From Verrucomicrobiota bacterium (lineage in GTDB: Bacteria; Verrucomicrobiota; Verrucomicrobiia; Chthoniobacterales; UBA10450), in NCBI GenBank assembly GCA_003217835.1, contig QHMQ01000121.1, positions 1 through 18,892 on the forward strand: DNA of 18,892 bases, given 5' to 3'. The position numbers were made by a program, and so were the translations under genes. Positions 7,984 to 15,574 of the stretch are shown here, piece by piece. Within the stretch, counting starts at the first letter, position 1, and every line of letters starts with the position of its first letter. The notes beneath the pieces were generated by a model. That model was given only the letters and a program-made list of their open reading frames with translations, had not been told where the DNA came from and made no database searches.

Positions 7984-8015
7984 CGTTGAGCGTTGGACGT
8001 TGAGCGTTCAACGTT
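7984..8015 (+). repeat. 14-bp tandem/palindromic repeat at the pheS start
   Basis: CGTTGAGCGTTGGA (7984-7997) is followed directly by CGTTGAGCGTTCAA (7998-8011) and a further CGTT. The second unit contains the palindrome CGTTGA-GCGT-TCAACG. The array ends 8 bp before the pheS ATG and occupies the place where a ribosome binding site would be. It resembles a dispersed intergenic repeat, but only this copy is in the window. Confidence 0.65.
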
Positions 8016-8023
8016 CGTTGTCA

Positions 8024-9040
8024 ATGTCTCATCCACTCGAAGAACTCCGCGACAACGCCCTTCGCGAAATCGAATCCGCGCACGACGAGAAAGCGCTCGA
8101 CAACATTCGCGTGCGCTATCTGGGGCGAAGCGGCAGCATTTCCGCCTGGGGCGAACAGATGAAAACGCTCGGCAAGGACGAAAAGCCGATCGTTGGAAAG
8201 TTGCTCAATGAAGTTCGCAATGCTCTGACGGCGGCGATCGAGGAACGCGCGCAAAAATTTCGCGTGCAAAAAGAATCGGACACGCTTGCTACCATCGACA
8301 TCTCACTTCCAGGAACGCCGAATGAGATCGGTTCTCTTCATCCGCTTCACCAAATGCACGAGCGTGGAATTCAAATTTTTCGACGAATGGGCTTCGCCCT
8401 TGCCGAAGGTCCCGATGTCGAAACGGAGTGGTACTGCTTCGATGCTTTGAATACGCCACCAGACCACCCTGCCCGCAATGAACAGGACACGTTTTATTTG
8501 TCCGACGGTCGACTTCTGCGAACGCATACATCAACCGTGCAAATCCGCGCGATGGAATGCGCGCCGCCTCCCCTCCGCGTGATTGCCTCAGGCGCGGCGT
8601 ATCGACGCGATGAAGTCGACGCGACCCACAGCGCACAGTTCCATCAGATCGAAGGACTGTATGTCGATGAAAACGTCAGCGTCGCGGATTTGAAAGGCGA
8701 GCTCGAATTCTTCCTGCGGGAACTCTTTGGTTTCGAAACCGAAGTGCAATTTCGTCCGCATTACTTTCCTTTTACCGAGCCGAGTTTGGAGGTCTATGTG
8801 CGATCAAAAGCTCTGAAGCGCGGCGAGCACTGGATCGAGGTGGCCGGTTGCGGCATGGTGCATCCGGCCGTTTTCGAAGCGGTCAACAAGGCGCGGGGCG
8901 ATAAAGCTTACGATCCCGACAAGTGGAGCGGATACGCGTTCGGCCTGGGCATGGATCGGCTGGCTATGATTTTGTTCGACATCCCGGACATCCGGCTATT
9001 CGCGCAGAACGATTTGCGGTTCCTGAAGCAGTTCGCATGA
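8024..9040 (+). CDS. pheS: Phenylalanine--tRNA ligase alpha subunit
   Basis: 338-residue catalytic subunit of the alpha2-beta2 class II synthetase that charges tRNA-Phe. A helical N-terminal arm (about 1-90) precedes the catalytic domain: motif 1 region with LHPLHQ (about 105-122), GPDVETEWYCFDALNTP (129-145), motif 2 GAAYRRDEVDATHSAQFHQIEG (residues 190-211, read in two halves) and motif 3 GYAFGLGMDRLAM (303-315). I chose ATG at 8024. In-frame TTG codons at 7993 and 8000 would only translate the repeat that lies before the gene. No Shine-Dalgarno sequence is visible. The stop overlaps the pheT start (ATGA), indicating translational coupling and balanced subunit output. Confidence 0.96.
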   Translation: MSHPLEELRDNALREIESAHDEKALDNIRVRYLGRSGSISAWGEQMKTLGKDEKPIVGKLLNEVRNALTAAIEERAQKFRVQKESDTLATIDISLPGTPNEIGSLHPLHQMHERGIQIFRRMGFALAEGPDVETEWYCFDALNTPPDHPARNEQDTFYLSDGRLLRTHTSTVQIRAMECAPPPLRVIASGAAYRRDEVDATHSAQFHQIEGLYVDENVSVADLKGELEFFLRELFGFETEVQFRPHYFPFTEPSLEVYVRSKALKRGEHWIEVAGCGMVHPAVFEAVNKARGDKAYDPDKWSGYAFGLGMDRLAMILFDIPDIRLFAQNDLRFLKQFA

Positions 9041-11376
9041 AATTTTCCGTTAACTGGCTGCGCGAATTTGTCGATCTTCCAAAAAATCCGGAAGAGATCG
9101 CCGAATTGCTGACTCGCGCCGGCATTGAAACCGAAAAGATCGAGACGCGCGGCGCGAAGATCGACAAGGTGATCGTTTCGGAAATCACCGCGTCGTCGCG
9201 CCATCCGAATGCTGATCGGCTCACAGTTTGCGAAGTGGACGACGGCAGCAGCACGAAACGCCAAATCGTTTGCGGCGCGACGAATTACAAAGTCGGCGAC
9301 AAAGTACTGCTCGCGTTGCCAGGGGCAAAGTTGCCGAACGGAACTGAGATTCGAAATAGCAAACTCCGCGGTGTCGAATCCGAAGGAATGCTTTGCAGCC
9401 CAATCGAGATCGGCCTCGGCGAAGATGCGTCCGGCCTGTTGATTTTGTCGCCAGATGCCAAAATCGGCGCGCCGATCGGTGATCTTTTCCCGGCGGACAC
9501 GATTCTCGACGTCGAGATCACACCAAACCGTGGCGATCTGCTGAGCCATTTCGGTCTCGCCCGCGAAATCGCGGCACTCAGCGGAAAGAAGCTCAAGTCA
9601 ATGCCGCCCAAAGTGGAAATGGAGATCAAGAGATCAGGCGTGACCATCGCCGCGACGCGCGAATGTCCATTTTTCTCAGCGCGGAAGATAGACAAGGTGA
9701 AAGTGGGTCCGAGCCCCCAATGGTTGCGCGCGAAGATCGAGAGCGTCGGCATTCGCTCCATCAACAACATCGTCGACATTTCGAATTTTGTGATGCTCGA
9801 ATTCGGTCAACCGACACACGCATTTGACGCCGACAAATTAAAAGATGGAATCAACGTCCGACTCGCACAGGACGGCGAAAAGTTTCTTGCGCTCGACGGT
9901 AAGACTTATTCGCTCACCCCGGAAAATCTCGTTATCGCTGACGAAGAGCGCGCAGTCGGAATCGGCGGTGTGATGGGTGGCGAAGAAACGGGGGTGACCG
10001 ATTCGACCAAAAATATTTTGCTCGAAGCCGCTTATTTCCTGCCGACAAGTATTCGCCGGACGGCGCGGAATTTAAGTTTATCGAGCGACGCGAGTTATCG
10101 ATTCGAGCGCGGCGTGGATCCGGACATGATTTTGCGAGCGTCGCATCGCGCGACAGAATTGATGCGCGAGATCGCTGGCGGAACGCCGGCAAAAGAAATT
10201 TACGTTGCCGGTAAACTTCCGGCCAATCCAGCTGACGTTTCATTGAGTTACGAGAAATGTGATCGCGTAATCGGCGTCGCAATTAAACCAAAAACCGTTG
10301 ATGAAATTCTCACGCGCTTCGGGCTAAAGAAAACCAAGAGCACGAGCAAGGGCGGAACGTGGAAGATTCCGAGTTATCGGCGGGATTTGCAGCGCGACGT
10401 CGATCTTATCGAAGAAGTCGTCCGCGCGTATGGAATAGACAGGATTCCGGGGACGACACGCGGCCGTTTCATGTCGATGAGTTCGGCTGATCGCTCGCAC
10501 GATCTCGAAACACTTTTTCTGCGAGAGCGATTGGCTGGATGCGGTTTGTCAGAAGTGCGGACGTCAAAATTGATTTCGAAAAGCGCCTCCGCTTTCAGCG
10601 AAGGTGCGATCGAGCTCCGCAATCCGTTGAGCGAAGATCACGTCGCGCTGCGGCCGAATTTGATTTCGGGCTTGCTCGCTGTGCTTGAGCGAAACATTCG
10701 AGCGGGCGCGGAACGCGTAGCAATCTTCGAGCTCGGTCGTGTTTTCGTTCCACCGGATGGAAATGAAGAGCGGCGGCTTGGGATTTTGCTGTCCGGCAAT
10801 CTTGCAACGGCGCCGATTTGGAGGTCCGACCGCAAGGTTGGAGATTCCTGGCTCGGGTTTTTCGACGCCAAGGGTATAATCGAATCGCTTGGAATCCCCG
10901 AGCTCTCATTCCGACGAATCGAACACGAGAAACTTCCGCTCGCTGTAGGACTTTTCTCCGACGCCGTGATGATTGGATTTTTAGGTCAACGACCATCGGC
11001 TAAGATTGCACCCGGAGTATTTATCGCTGAATTGAACCTCGATGTGCTTCTGGCGAAAGAGCAACAAACAAAGAAATTCCGGGAGATCGAAAGATTCCCA
11101 GTAATCACTCGTGATATTGCGATGTTTGTTCCTGAAAAAATTTCACACGAGGACGTTCTACAAACGATCAAGAATCCGATCGAGCCTTTGTTGGATAGTG
11201 TTGAAGTATTCGATTGTTACCCCGGCACCAAAGGAAGCGAAGAAAGAACATCGCTCGCATATAGATTGACATACCGTGATAAAAACCGCACACTCACAAA
11301 CGAGGAAGTGACTGTGGCGCACGCGAAGATTCGCGAGCGATTGCGGCGCGACCTTGGCGCAGAATTGCGCGAGTAG
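9037..11376 (+). CDS. pheT: Phenylalanine--tRNA ligase beta subunit
   Basis: 779-residue beta subunit, normal length. It begins MKFSVNWLREFVDLP. An EMAP-like tRNA-binding OB domain follows (about 39-150, with HPNADRLTVCEVD and IVCGATN), leading into DVEITPNRGDLLSHFGLAREIAAL. B3/B4 editing region about 205-375 (FSARKIDKV, NNIVDISNFVMLEFGQPTHAFD), which hydrolyses Tyr-tRNA-Phe in known enzymes. B5 is at about 395-465, and a catalytic-like core follows. A C-terminal ferredoxin-fold anticodon-binding domain spans about 685-779 (FREIERFPVITRDIAMFV to the end). The start ATG at 9037 overlaps the pheS stop by 4 bases. The frame stays open upstream into pheS, but that extension overlaps pheS coding sequence and is not part of the protein. 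Confidence 0.96.
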   Translation: MKFSVNWLREFVDLPKNPEEIAELLTRAGIETEKIETRGAKIDKVIVSEITASSRHPNADRLTVCEVDDGSSTKRQIVCGATNYKVGDKVLLALPGAKLPNGTEIRNSKLRGVESEGMLCSPIEIGLGEDASGLLILSPDAKIGAPIGDLFPADTILDVEITPNRGDLLSHFGLAREIAALSGKKLKSMPPKVEMEIKRSGVTIAATRECPFFSARKIDKVKVGPSPQWLRAKIESVGIRSINNIVDISNFVMLEFGQPTHAFDADKLKDGINVRLAQDGEKFLALDGKTYSLTPENLVIADEERAVGIGGVMGGEETGVTDSTKNILLEAAYFLPTSIRRTARNLSLSSDASYRFERGVDPDMILRASHRATELMREIAGGTPAKEIYVAGKLPANPADVSLSYEKCDRVIGVAIKPKTVDEILTRFGLKKTKSTSKGGTWKIPSYRRDLQRDVDLIEEVVRAYGIDRIPGTTRGRFMSMSSADRSHDLETLFLRERLAGCGLSEVRTSKLISKSASAFSEGAIELRNPLSEDHVALRPNLISGLLAVLERNIRAGAERVAIFELGRVFVPPDGNEERRLGILLSGNLATAPIWRSDRKVGDSWLGFFDAKGIIESLGIPELSFRRIEHEKLPLAVGLFSDAVMIGFLGQRPSAKIAPGVFIAELNLDVLLAKEQQTKKFREIERFPVITRDIAMFVPEKISHEDVLQTIKNPIEPLLDSVEVFDCYPGTKGSEERTSLAYRLTYRDKNRTLTNEEVTVAHAKIRERLRRDLGAELRE

Positions 11377-11381
11377 TTCTT

Positions 11382-11458
11382 TGAGAGCCGAGAGTCGTTC
11401 GTTGAGGGTTGGGCAGGAAACCAGTGCTTTTCTCTCAACTCTCAATTAACGGCTCTCA
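11382..11458. repeat. Imperfect long inverted repeat between pheT and the 6S RNA
   Basis: TGAGAGCCG (11382-11390) pairs perfectly with CGGCTCTCA (11450-11458). AGAGT (11391-11395) can continue against ACTCT (11438-11442) after a 7-nt bulge, and GTTGAG (11401-11406) pairs with CTCAAC (11434-11439) as an alternative inner stem. No T-run follows, so it does not look like a terminator. It resembles a REP-like palindromic element. Confidence 0.5.
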
Positions 11459-11464
11459 CTAATT

Positions 11465-11644
11465 TACCCTGCGATGTTCGAGATTACAGGTGGGATTCCC
11501 GGACCGATAGTTGACTAACTTGAGGAGGCTCGGTCGCGCGGAGAAAATGACAGGCCTTAATTGGAAGTCAGACGCTGCGGCGACGGTCATCCGCCCGTTA
11601 CTGAAAGGGAACGGGAGATCCGCCTAAACGGCACCGGCGGGGTA
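11465..11644 (+). ncRNA. ssrS: 6S RNA candidate
   Basis: About 180 nt, the normal size of 6S RNA, which binds sigma-70 RNA polymerase holoenzyme as a promoter mimic. The ends pair over 8 bp (TACCCTGC at 11465-11472 with GCGGGGTA at 11637-11644, one G-U). By memory alignment it shares landmarks with E. coli 6S: GATGTTCG near the 5' end, the CCCGGACCGATAG stretch, GCTCGGTC then CGGAGAA then GCCTTAA in the apical part, and CTGCGGCGAC after it. A small hairpin CCCGTT-10 nt-AACGGG lies in the 3' half where E. coli has its bubble hairpin, and CGGCACCGGCGG follows before the closing stem. A strong terminator follows at once. The conventional neighbours zapA and ygfA are absent. No covariance search could be run. 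Confidence 0.8.
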
Positions 11645-11652
11645 AAATTTTC

Positions 11653-11694
11653 AAATGCCCGGATCGGCATCTCGATCCGGGCATTTTCGTTTAG
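11653..11694 (+). terminator. Strong intrinsic terminator of the 6S RNA gene
   Basis: AAATGCCCGGATC (11653-11665) and GATCCGGGCATTT (11674-11686) form a perfect 13-bp stem with an 8-nt loop. TTTTCGTTT-type sequence follows. It begins 8 nt after the 6S closing stem and isolates carA from the upstream unit. Confidence 0.88.
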
Positions 11695-11755
11695 GCGTTG
11701 AAGAGCCAAAGAGTTGAATCGGGAATCAAATTACGACGAATGGGCTTCGACGAAT

Positions 11756-11783
11756 TTGAAAATGTGTCGATAGGATCGACAAT
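11756..11783 (+). promoter_or_regulatory. Possible carA promoter
   Basis: TTGAAA (11756-11761) and GACAAT (11778-11783) are 16 nt apart. The start point would fall a few bases before the carA ATG at 11792, so the mRNA would be nearly leaderless. The match is modest (5/6 and 4/6). No PyrR-like or attenuator structure was recognised here. Confidence 0.33.
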
Positions 11784-11791
11784 GCAGGCCG

Positions 11792-12934
11792 ATGCGCGCA
11801 CTTCTCGCCCTCGAAGATGGCAGATTTTTCGAGGGCGAATCCTTTGGCGCAACCGGCACACGCGTCGGCGAGATTTGTTTCAACACCGCCATGACCGGGT
11901 ACCAGGAAGTGCTAACCGATCCTTCGTATCGCGGGCAGATTGTGGCGATGACTTATCCGCTGATCGGAAATTACGGAACCAATTCATTTGATCAGGAAAG
12001 CCGCTCCCCACACGTACGTGGATTCGTCATCGAAGAACTAAGTGAAATCCCGAGCAGCTGGCGCTCCGAAATGTCGCTCAATGAATATTTGCAGAAATGG
12101 CGAATCCCAGGAGTGCAGGGAATCGACACACGCGCGCTAACGCGACATTTGCGCACCCGTGGCGCGATGAAAGCCTGTTTGACGACAGAAGCGATCTCGC
12201 CCGGAGAAGCGACACAACGGGCGATCGAAGGCCAAGGTGTCATCGGAATGGATTATGTACGGGAAGTGTCCACGCCGGAGGTTTACCAATGGGATCCCGA
12301 CGACAGGTTAAGCACGGCGTGGTCGGTCACGGCTGAGAATGGCGGAAGCAAACGCGCACTTCCGCCGATCCGGTTTCGCATCGCGGCGTATGACTACGGC
12401 ATTAAAGAAAACATATTGCGCCTTCTGCGGCAGAAGGGCTTCGGTGTCACGGTTGTTCCGGGATCTACCACCGCGGAAGAAGTGCTCGCGCTCGATCCCG
12501 ACGGAATTTTCCTTTCGAATGGCCCTGGTGATCCGGCGGCCCTGCCGTATGCGCATGAGGCGGTACGTGGACTAATGGGCAAGAGACCGATTTTCGGGAT
12601 TTGTCTGGGCCATCAAGTGCTCGGTTTCGCCTTCGGCGGATCGACATTCAAATTGAAATTCGGACATCGCGGCGCGAACCAGCCGGTGAAAGATTTGCGA
12701 AGCGGAAAAGTCGCCATCACCGCGCAAAATCATGGTTTCGCAGTCGACCCGGACTCGCTCCCGGCCAATATCGAAGTCAGTCACGTCAATTTGAACGATG
12801 GGACCGTCGAAGGGATGCGACACAAGGAGTTGCCGATCTTCAGCGTGCAATATCACCCCGAAGCCGCCCCTGGTCCCCATGATGCATCTTATTTCTTCGG
12901 AGAATTCGCCGATTTGATCGAAAAGCAGAGATAG
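11792..12934 (+). CDS. carA: Carbamoyl-phosphate synthase small (glutaminase) subunit
   Basis: 380 residues, the usual length. The subunit hydrolyses glutamine and passes ammonia to CarB for carbamoyl phosphate, the precursor of pyrimidines and arginine. The N-terminal domain (about 1-150) shows LEDGRFFEGESFGATG, FNTAMTGYQEVLTDPSY and PGVQGIDTRALTRHLR. The C-terminal class I glutamine amidotransferase domain (about 193-375) has the nucleophile Cys271 in GICLGHQVLG, and His355/Glu357 in SVQYHPEA complete the triad. The oxyanion-side motif LSNGPGDP is also present. ATG at 11792 gives the conserved MRALLALEDG start; no Shine-Dalgarno sequence is visible. carB does not follow, since the next gene is an unrelated secreted protein, so the two subunits are encoded apart. 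Confidence 0.96.
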   Translation: MRALLALEDGRFFEGESFGATGTRVGEICFNTAMTGYQEVLTDPSYRGQIVAMTYPLIGNYGTNSFDQESRSPHVRGFVIEELSEIPSSWRSEMSLNEYLQKWRIPGVQGIDTRALTRHLRTRGAMKACLTTEAISPGEATQRAIEGQGVIGMDYVREVSTPEVYQWDPDDRLSTAWSVTAENGGSKRALPPIRFRIAAYDYGIKENILRLLRQKGFGVTVVPGSTTAEEVLALDPDGIFLSNGPGDPAALPYAHEAVRGLMGKRPIFGICLGHQVLGFAFGGSTFKLKFGHRGANQPVKDLRSGKVAITAQNHGFAVDPDSLPANIEVSHVNLNDGTVEGMRHKELPIFSVQYHPEAAPGPHDASYFFGEFADLIEKQR

Positions 12935-13035
12935 TACGCGATCTCCAAGGGGGTTGATTGCTGAATTTCGATAGACGTACCGGCGGTGTGTTCCCGCTTG
13001 ATTGACCACAGCGAAAATCGGCAGAAATTGCCTGC

Positions 13036-13443
13036 ATGTTTAATTCAACCAGGAACGATCCCAGCGTTTCAAAAATCGTTGTCGTTGCGACATTCATTGC
13101 GGCATTAATGATTTCTCCACTCGCCGTTGCACAAGAGCACGAGCATGGAAAAGACTCAGCTGCCTCGAAAGAAGTAACCGGCGAAGTGGTCGATATGATG
13201 TGTTACGTTGACCATAACGCGGTCGGCGAGAAGCATGGCCAGTCATGCGGGGCGAAGTGCATCAAATCGGGCGGCCCAGCCGGCATCGTAAGCGACGGCA
13301 AAGCGTACCTCGTCGTTGGCGAGCACAAGCCGATAAACGATCAACTTGCGGAATACTGCGGCACGAGCATTACCGTAAAGGGCAAAATCGCGGAACGCGG
13401 CGGAATTGCGATGATCGAAAACGCCGAGATCGTTAAGAAATAG
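13036..13443 (+). CDS. Small exported Cys/His-containing protein, DUF5818-like
   Basis: 135 residues with a signal peptide (about 1-32, hydrophobic core IVVVATFIAALMISPLAVA) and a His-rich mature start (QEHEHGKD). The mature domain reads VTGEVVDMMCYVDH, then CGAKCIKSGGPAGIVSDGKAYL, LAEYCGTSITVKGKI, and ends with a strand containing IENAEI. Four Cys (56, 71, 75, 108) and His60/His67 could bind a metal or form disulfides. The pattern recalls small secreted beta-rich proteins common in Acidobacteria and Verrucomicrobia (DUF5818-type). That assignment is by memory of the motif GxVVDxxC...CxxxCxK, and no function is known. It lies 101 bp after carA on the same strand, and no promoter was convincing. 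Confidence 0.78.
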   Translation: MFNSTRNDPSVSKIVVVATFIAALMISPLAVAQEHEHGKDSAASKEVTGEVVDMMCYVDHNAVGEKHGQSCGAKCIKSGGPAGIVSDGKAYLVVGEHKPINDQLAEYCGTSITVKGKIAERGGIAMIENAEIVKK

Positions 13444-13509
13444 CACGCCAAATGTTGGAACGGTTTACCGACCCGGTTCGGTCTGTCCGTGGCAACGTGC
13501 CGCGTCCGA

Positions 13510-13529
13510 GGTGATTGAGGTCAATCGCC
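13510..13529. terminator. Hairpin between convergent genes
   Basis: GGTGATTG-AGGT-CAATCGCC forms an 8-bp stem (one G-T) with a 4-nt loop. It lies between the stop codons of the secreted Cys protein (+) and the glycosyltransferase (-). There is no T-run on either side, so a terminator role is only suggested by its place. Confidence 0.3.
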
Positions 13530-13534
13530 CCTAC

Positions 13535-14251
13535 CTAACGCATCCACAACGTGATCACTTCGTGCAACATTCGGAGGCTGTCGTGGAAAAAGCGCACCTT
13601 ACTTCCTGTCGAATCATTCCAGCGCACGGGAACTTCGCGGATGCGCAATCCGGCACGTTGCGCGAGATAAATCAACTCGACGTCGAAGGCAAAGCCATCG
13701 ATCCGAGCGGCTTCTAAAATTGGACGGCAGACACCGAGACGGAACGCTTTGAAACCACATTGTGTGTCCCAAAACGGGAGACCGGTGGCGACGCGAACGA
13801 ACAGGTTAAAAATGCGGCCGGCCTGCTCGCGCCTCCAGGGTTGATGTTGACCAATCAATCGCCGATTCAGCGCACGCGAGCCAAACGCAATGTCGACTCT
13901 ACCGTCGGCAATCGGCTCGATCACCTTGGGCGTCTCCTCCAGAGGTGTCGAGAGATCGGCATCAAAAAACAACCCAATCGGTTTTTGCGCAGCGAGCAAT
14001 CCGGACCGAACGGCGGCACCCTTGCCGCGATTTGGAAAATTCTCGAGCAAACGCGTTTCAGTCTTCGCCGTTTCTAACACTTCCCGTGCGATTAATGACG
14101 TTGCGTCGGTTGACCCATCATTGACGACGATTAATTCGCTCTCGGGGCTGACGTTGCGAAGATAATCCAGCGTTAGACGCAACGTTTCACCGATACGCGA
14201 TGCCTCGTTGAAAGCAGGAATGACTACAGAAAACGCGGGCAACACAGTCAT
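13535..14251 (-). CDS. Family 2 glycosyltransferase, ALG5/DPM1-like
   Basis: 238 residues, a single GT-A catalytic domain. The N-terminal SVVIPAFNEASRIGETL and ELIVVNDGSTDAT are the nucleotide-sugar binding strands. FFDADLSTPLEE holds the DxD metal motif (97-99). WDTQCGFKAF (161-170) and GFAFDVELIYLAQRAG (186-201) are typical of polyprenyl- or dolichyl-phosphate sugar synthases. The protein probably moves glucose or mannose from UDP/GDP-sugar to a polyprenyl phosphate at the inner membrane. Sugar and acceptor cannot be read from sequence, and no C-terminal membrane helices are present. I chose ATG at 14251; a TTG at 14290 would add 13 residues lacking family similarity. It lies 51 bp downstream of the isoaspartyl peptidase gene and may share its transcript. 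Confidence 0.88.
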   Translation of the reverse strand: MTVLPAFSVVIPAFNEASRIGETLRLTLDYLRNVSPESELIVVNDGSTDATSLIAREVLETAKTETRLLENFPNRGKGAAVRSGLLAAQKPIGLFFDADLSTPLEETPKVIEPIADGRVDIAFGSRALNRRLIGQHQPWRREQAGRIFNLFVRVATGLPFWDTQCGFKAFRLGVCRPILEAARIDGFAFDVELIYLAQRAGLRIREVPVRWNDSTGSKVRFFHDSLRMLHEVITLWMR

Positions 14252-14302
14252 GGAATTGTTGAGCCGCTCGCCGCGGCGAATGCCTTCCAACTAGAACGAA
14301 GG

Positions 14303-15379
14303 TTACTTGTAAATCTCCACCACGAATTTGCCCGTTGGATCGACGTATCCTCGGTACATTCCAGAGGTATTAAACGGCAAGGCGATGTTGCCTTGGCGGT
14401 CGATGGCGATCAATCCACCGGTGCCGCCAAGCCTGGCCACTTTATCCAGAACGGTCTGCGCAGCTTCCTTGAGTGTCATTCCGCGATATTCCATCCGGGC
14501 CGAAATATCGTGTCCGACAGTTGCGCGAATAAAATACTCTCCATCACCCGTAGCGGAGACAGCACATGTCGCGTTGTTCGCGTAGGTGCCTCCCCCGATG
14601 ACCGGTGAATCGCCCACCCGACCGGCGCGCTTATTCGTTGTGCCGCCGGTCGAAGTGGCCGCGGCGAGATTGCCGTTTTTATCCAGCGCGACTGCACCGA
14701 CGGTGCCATGTCGATCTTGATCGGAGATGATGAATTTCTTACCGCCCGGTCCGCCGCTTTTCTCTGCCGCTTTCACCTTTTCCAAAGCATCCCAACGTTC
14801 CTTGGTATAAAAATATTTTTGTTCGACAAAGTCCACTCCGTTTTCCTTCGCAAATGCTTCTGCACCTTCGCCGACCATCATCACGTGTCCGGATTTTTCC
14901 ATGACTAATCGGGCCAGGCTCACCGGATTTTTGATGTGCTCTAAACACGCAACCGCACCGGCCCTGAGCGTTTTGCCGTCCATAATAGCGGCATCGAGTT
15001 CATTTGTTTCAATACGTGTAAAGACGGCACCACGGCCCGCGTTGAAGCTTGGATCGTCCTCGAGCACGCGAACGGCGGCCTCCGTCGCGTCGAGGCTCGA
15101 GCCGCCGCGCTTAAGAATTTCGCAACCCGCCGAAAGCGAGCGCGCGATTCCCGCACGATATTCGCGCTCACGTTCAGGCGTCATTTTGCTGCGCTCGATC
15201 GTTCCAGCGCCTCCGTGTATCACGAGTCCGAAATCTTTCGTTTGCATGTTTAGCAGATCGTCTGGTCGTCCTTCGCTCGGAACGTTCGTGCGACCTGCTT
15301 GTTCCTGAGCGAGCGCTGGCGCCCCGGCACTAAATATCACGACGGCAAAGAAGCAATTCGCCGCGCGAGACAATTTCAC
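14303..15379 (-). CDS. Exported isoaspartyl peptidase / plant-type L-asparaginase (Ntn hydrolase)
   Basis: 358 residues, made as an inactive precursor that cuts itself before Thr226 (DRHG-TVGAVALD), the N-terminal nucleophile of the beta chain. The alpha part shows the family signature VIHGGAGTIERSKM, then GGSSLDATEAAVRVLEDDPSFNAGRG (in two runs). The beta part shows ATSTGGTTNKRAGRVGDSP, then VIGGGTYANNATCAVSATGDGE. It removes isoaspartyl residues from peptides and often hydrolyses asparagine. Starting at GTG 15379 gives MKLSRAANCFFAVVIFSAGAPALAQ (in full a signal peptide), so it acts in the periplasm or outside. TTG at 15394 is an alternative start adding five residues. No Shine-Dalgarno sequence is visible. 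Confidence 0.9.
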   Translation of the reverse strand: MKLSRAANCFFAVVIFSAGAPALAQEQAGRTNVPSEGRPDDLLNMQTKDFGLVIHGGAGTIERSKMTPEREREYRAGIARSLSAGCEILKRGGSSLDATEAAVRVLEDDPSFNAGRGAVFTRIETNELDAAIMDGKTLRAGAVACLEHIKNPVSLARLVMEKSGHVMMVGEGAEAFAKENGVDFVEQKYFYTKERWDALEKVKAAEKSGGPGGKKFIISDQDRHGTVGAVALDKNGNLAAATSTGGTTNKRAGRVGDSPVIGGGTYANNATCAVSATGDGEYFIRATVGHDISARMEYRGMTLKEAAQTVLDKVARLGGTGGLIAIDRQGNIALPFNTSGMYRGYVDPTGKFVVEIYK

Positions 15380-15412
15380 ATTATGCTGGACCAAATCGGA
15401 ACGCAGACGGTA

Positions 15413-15442
15413 ATTCTAACGTCCGAGAGGGCTTTGTGTCGA
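15413..15442 (-). promoter_or_regulatory. Candidate promoter for the isoaspartyl peptidase gene
   Basis: On the minus strand TCGACA (15442-15437) and TAGAAT (15418-15413) are 18 nt apart, each a 5 of 6 match to the sigma-70 consensus. Transcription would start near 15405, about 26 nt before the GTG start and about 11 nt before the alternative TTG. Confidence 0.45.
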
Positions 15443-15574
15443 GAGCCTTCATGCGGGAGTAAAAGGCATTAAACTGCAAGATGATTAATGACGTCCTATG
15501 CCTTCGCAGCACTGCTACCGTGCTAAACGCTTCAACTTTCTACTTTTCCACACTATTAACTGGAGCAACTTCTC

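Noticed and set aside
7993..8023. TTG starts upstream of pheS that would add 8-10 residues.
   Set aside because: They would translate the tandem repeat and have no Shine-Dalgarno sequence; the family N-terminus begins at 8024.
8923..9036. An in-frame upstream extension of pheT into pheS.
   Set aside because: It overlaps conserved pheS coding sequence (motif 3), and the MKFSVNWL start at 9037 is the family norm.
8908..9549. A 213-codon open frame on the minus strand across the pheS-pheT junction.
   Set aside because: It is fully antisense to two certain genes and has no recognisable protein pattern; it is a shadow of codon bias.
11698..11991. A 97-codon frame starting in the carA leader and overlapping carA out of frame.
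   Set aside because: Most of it overlaps certain carA coding sequence and the peptide is Arg-rich and featureless.
15395..15574. The 180-bp divergent gap upstream of mlaE, looked at for a riboswitch or an mlaE promoter.
   Set aside because: Only the promoter for the opposite gene was convincing; no conserved RNA element and no good -35/-10 pair toward mlaE.
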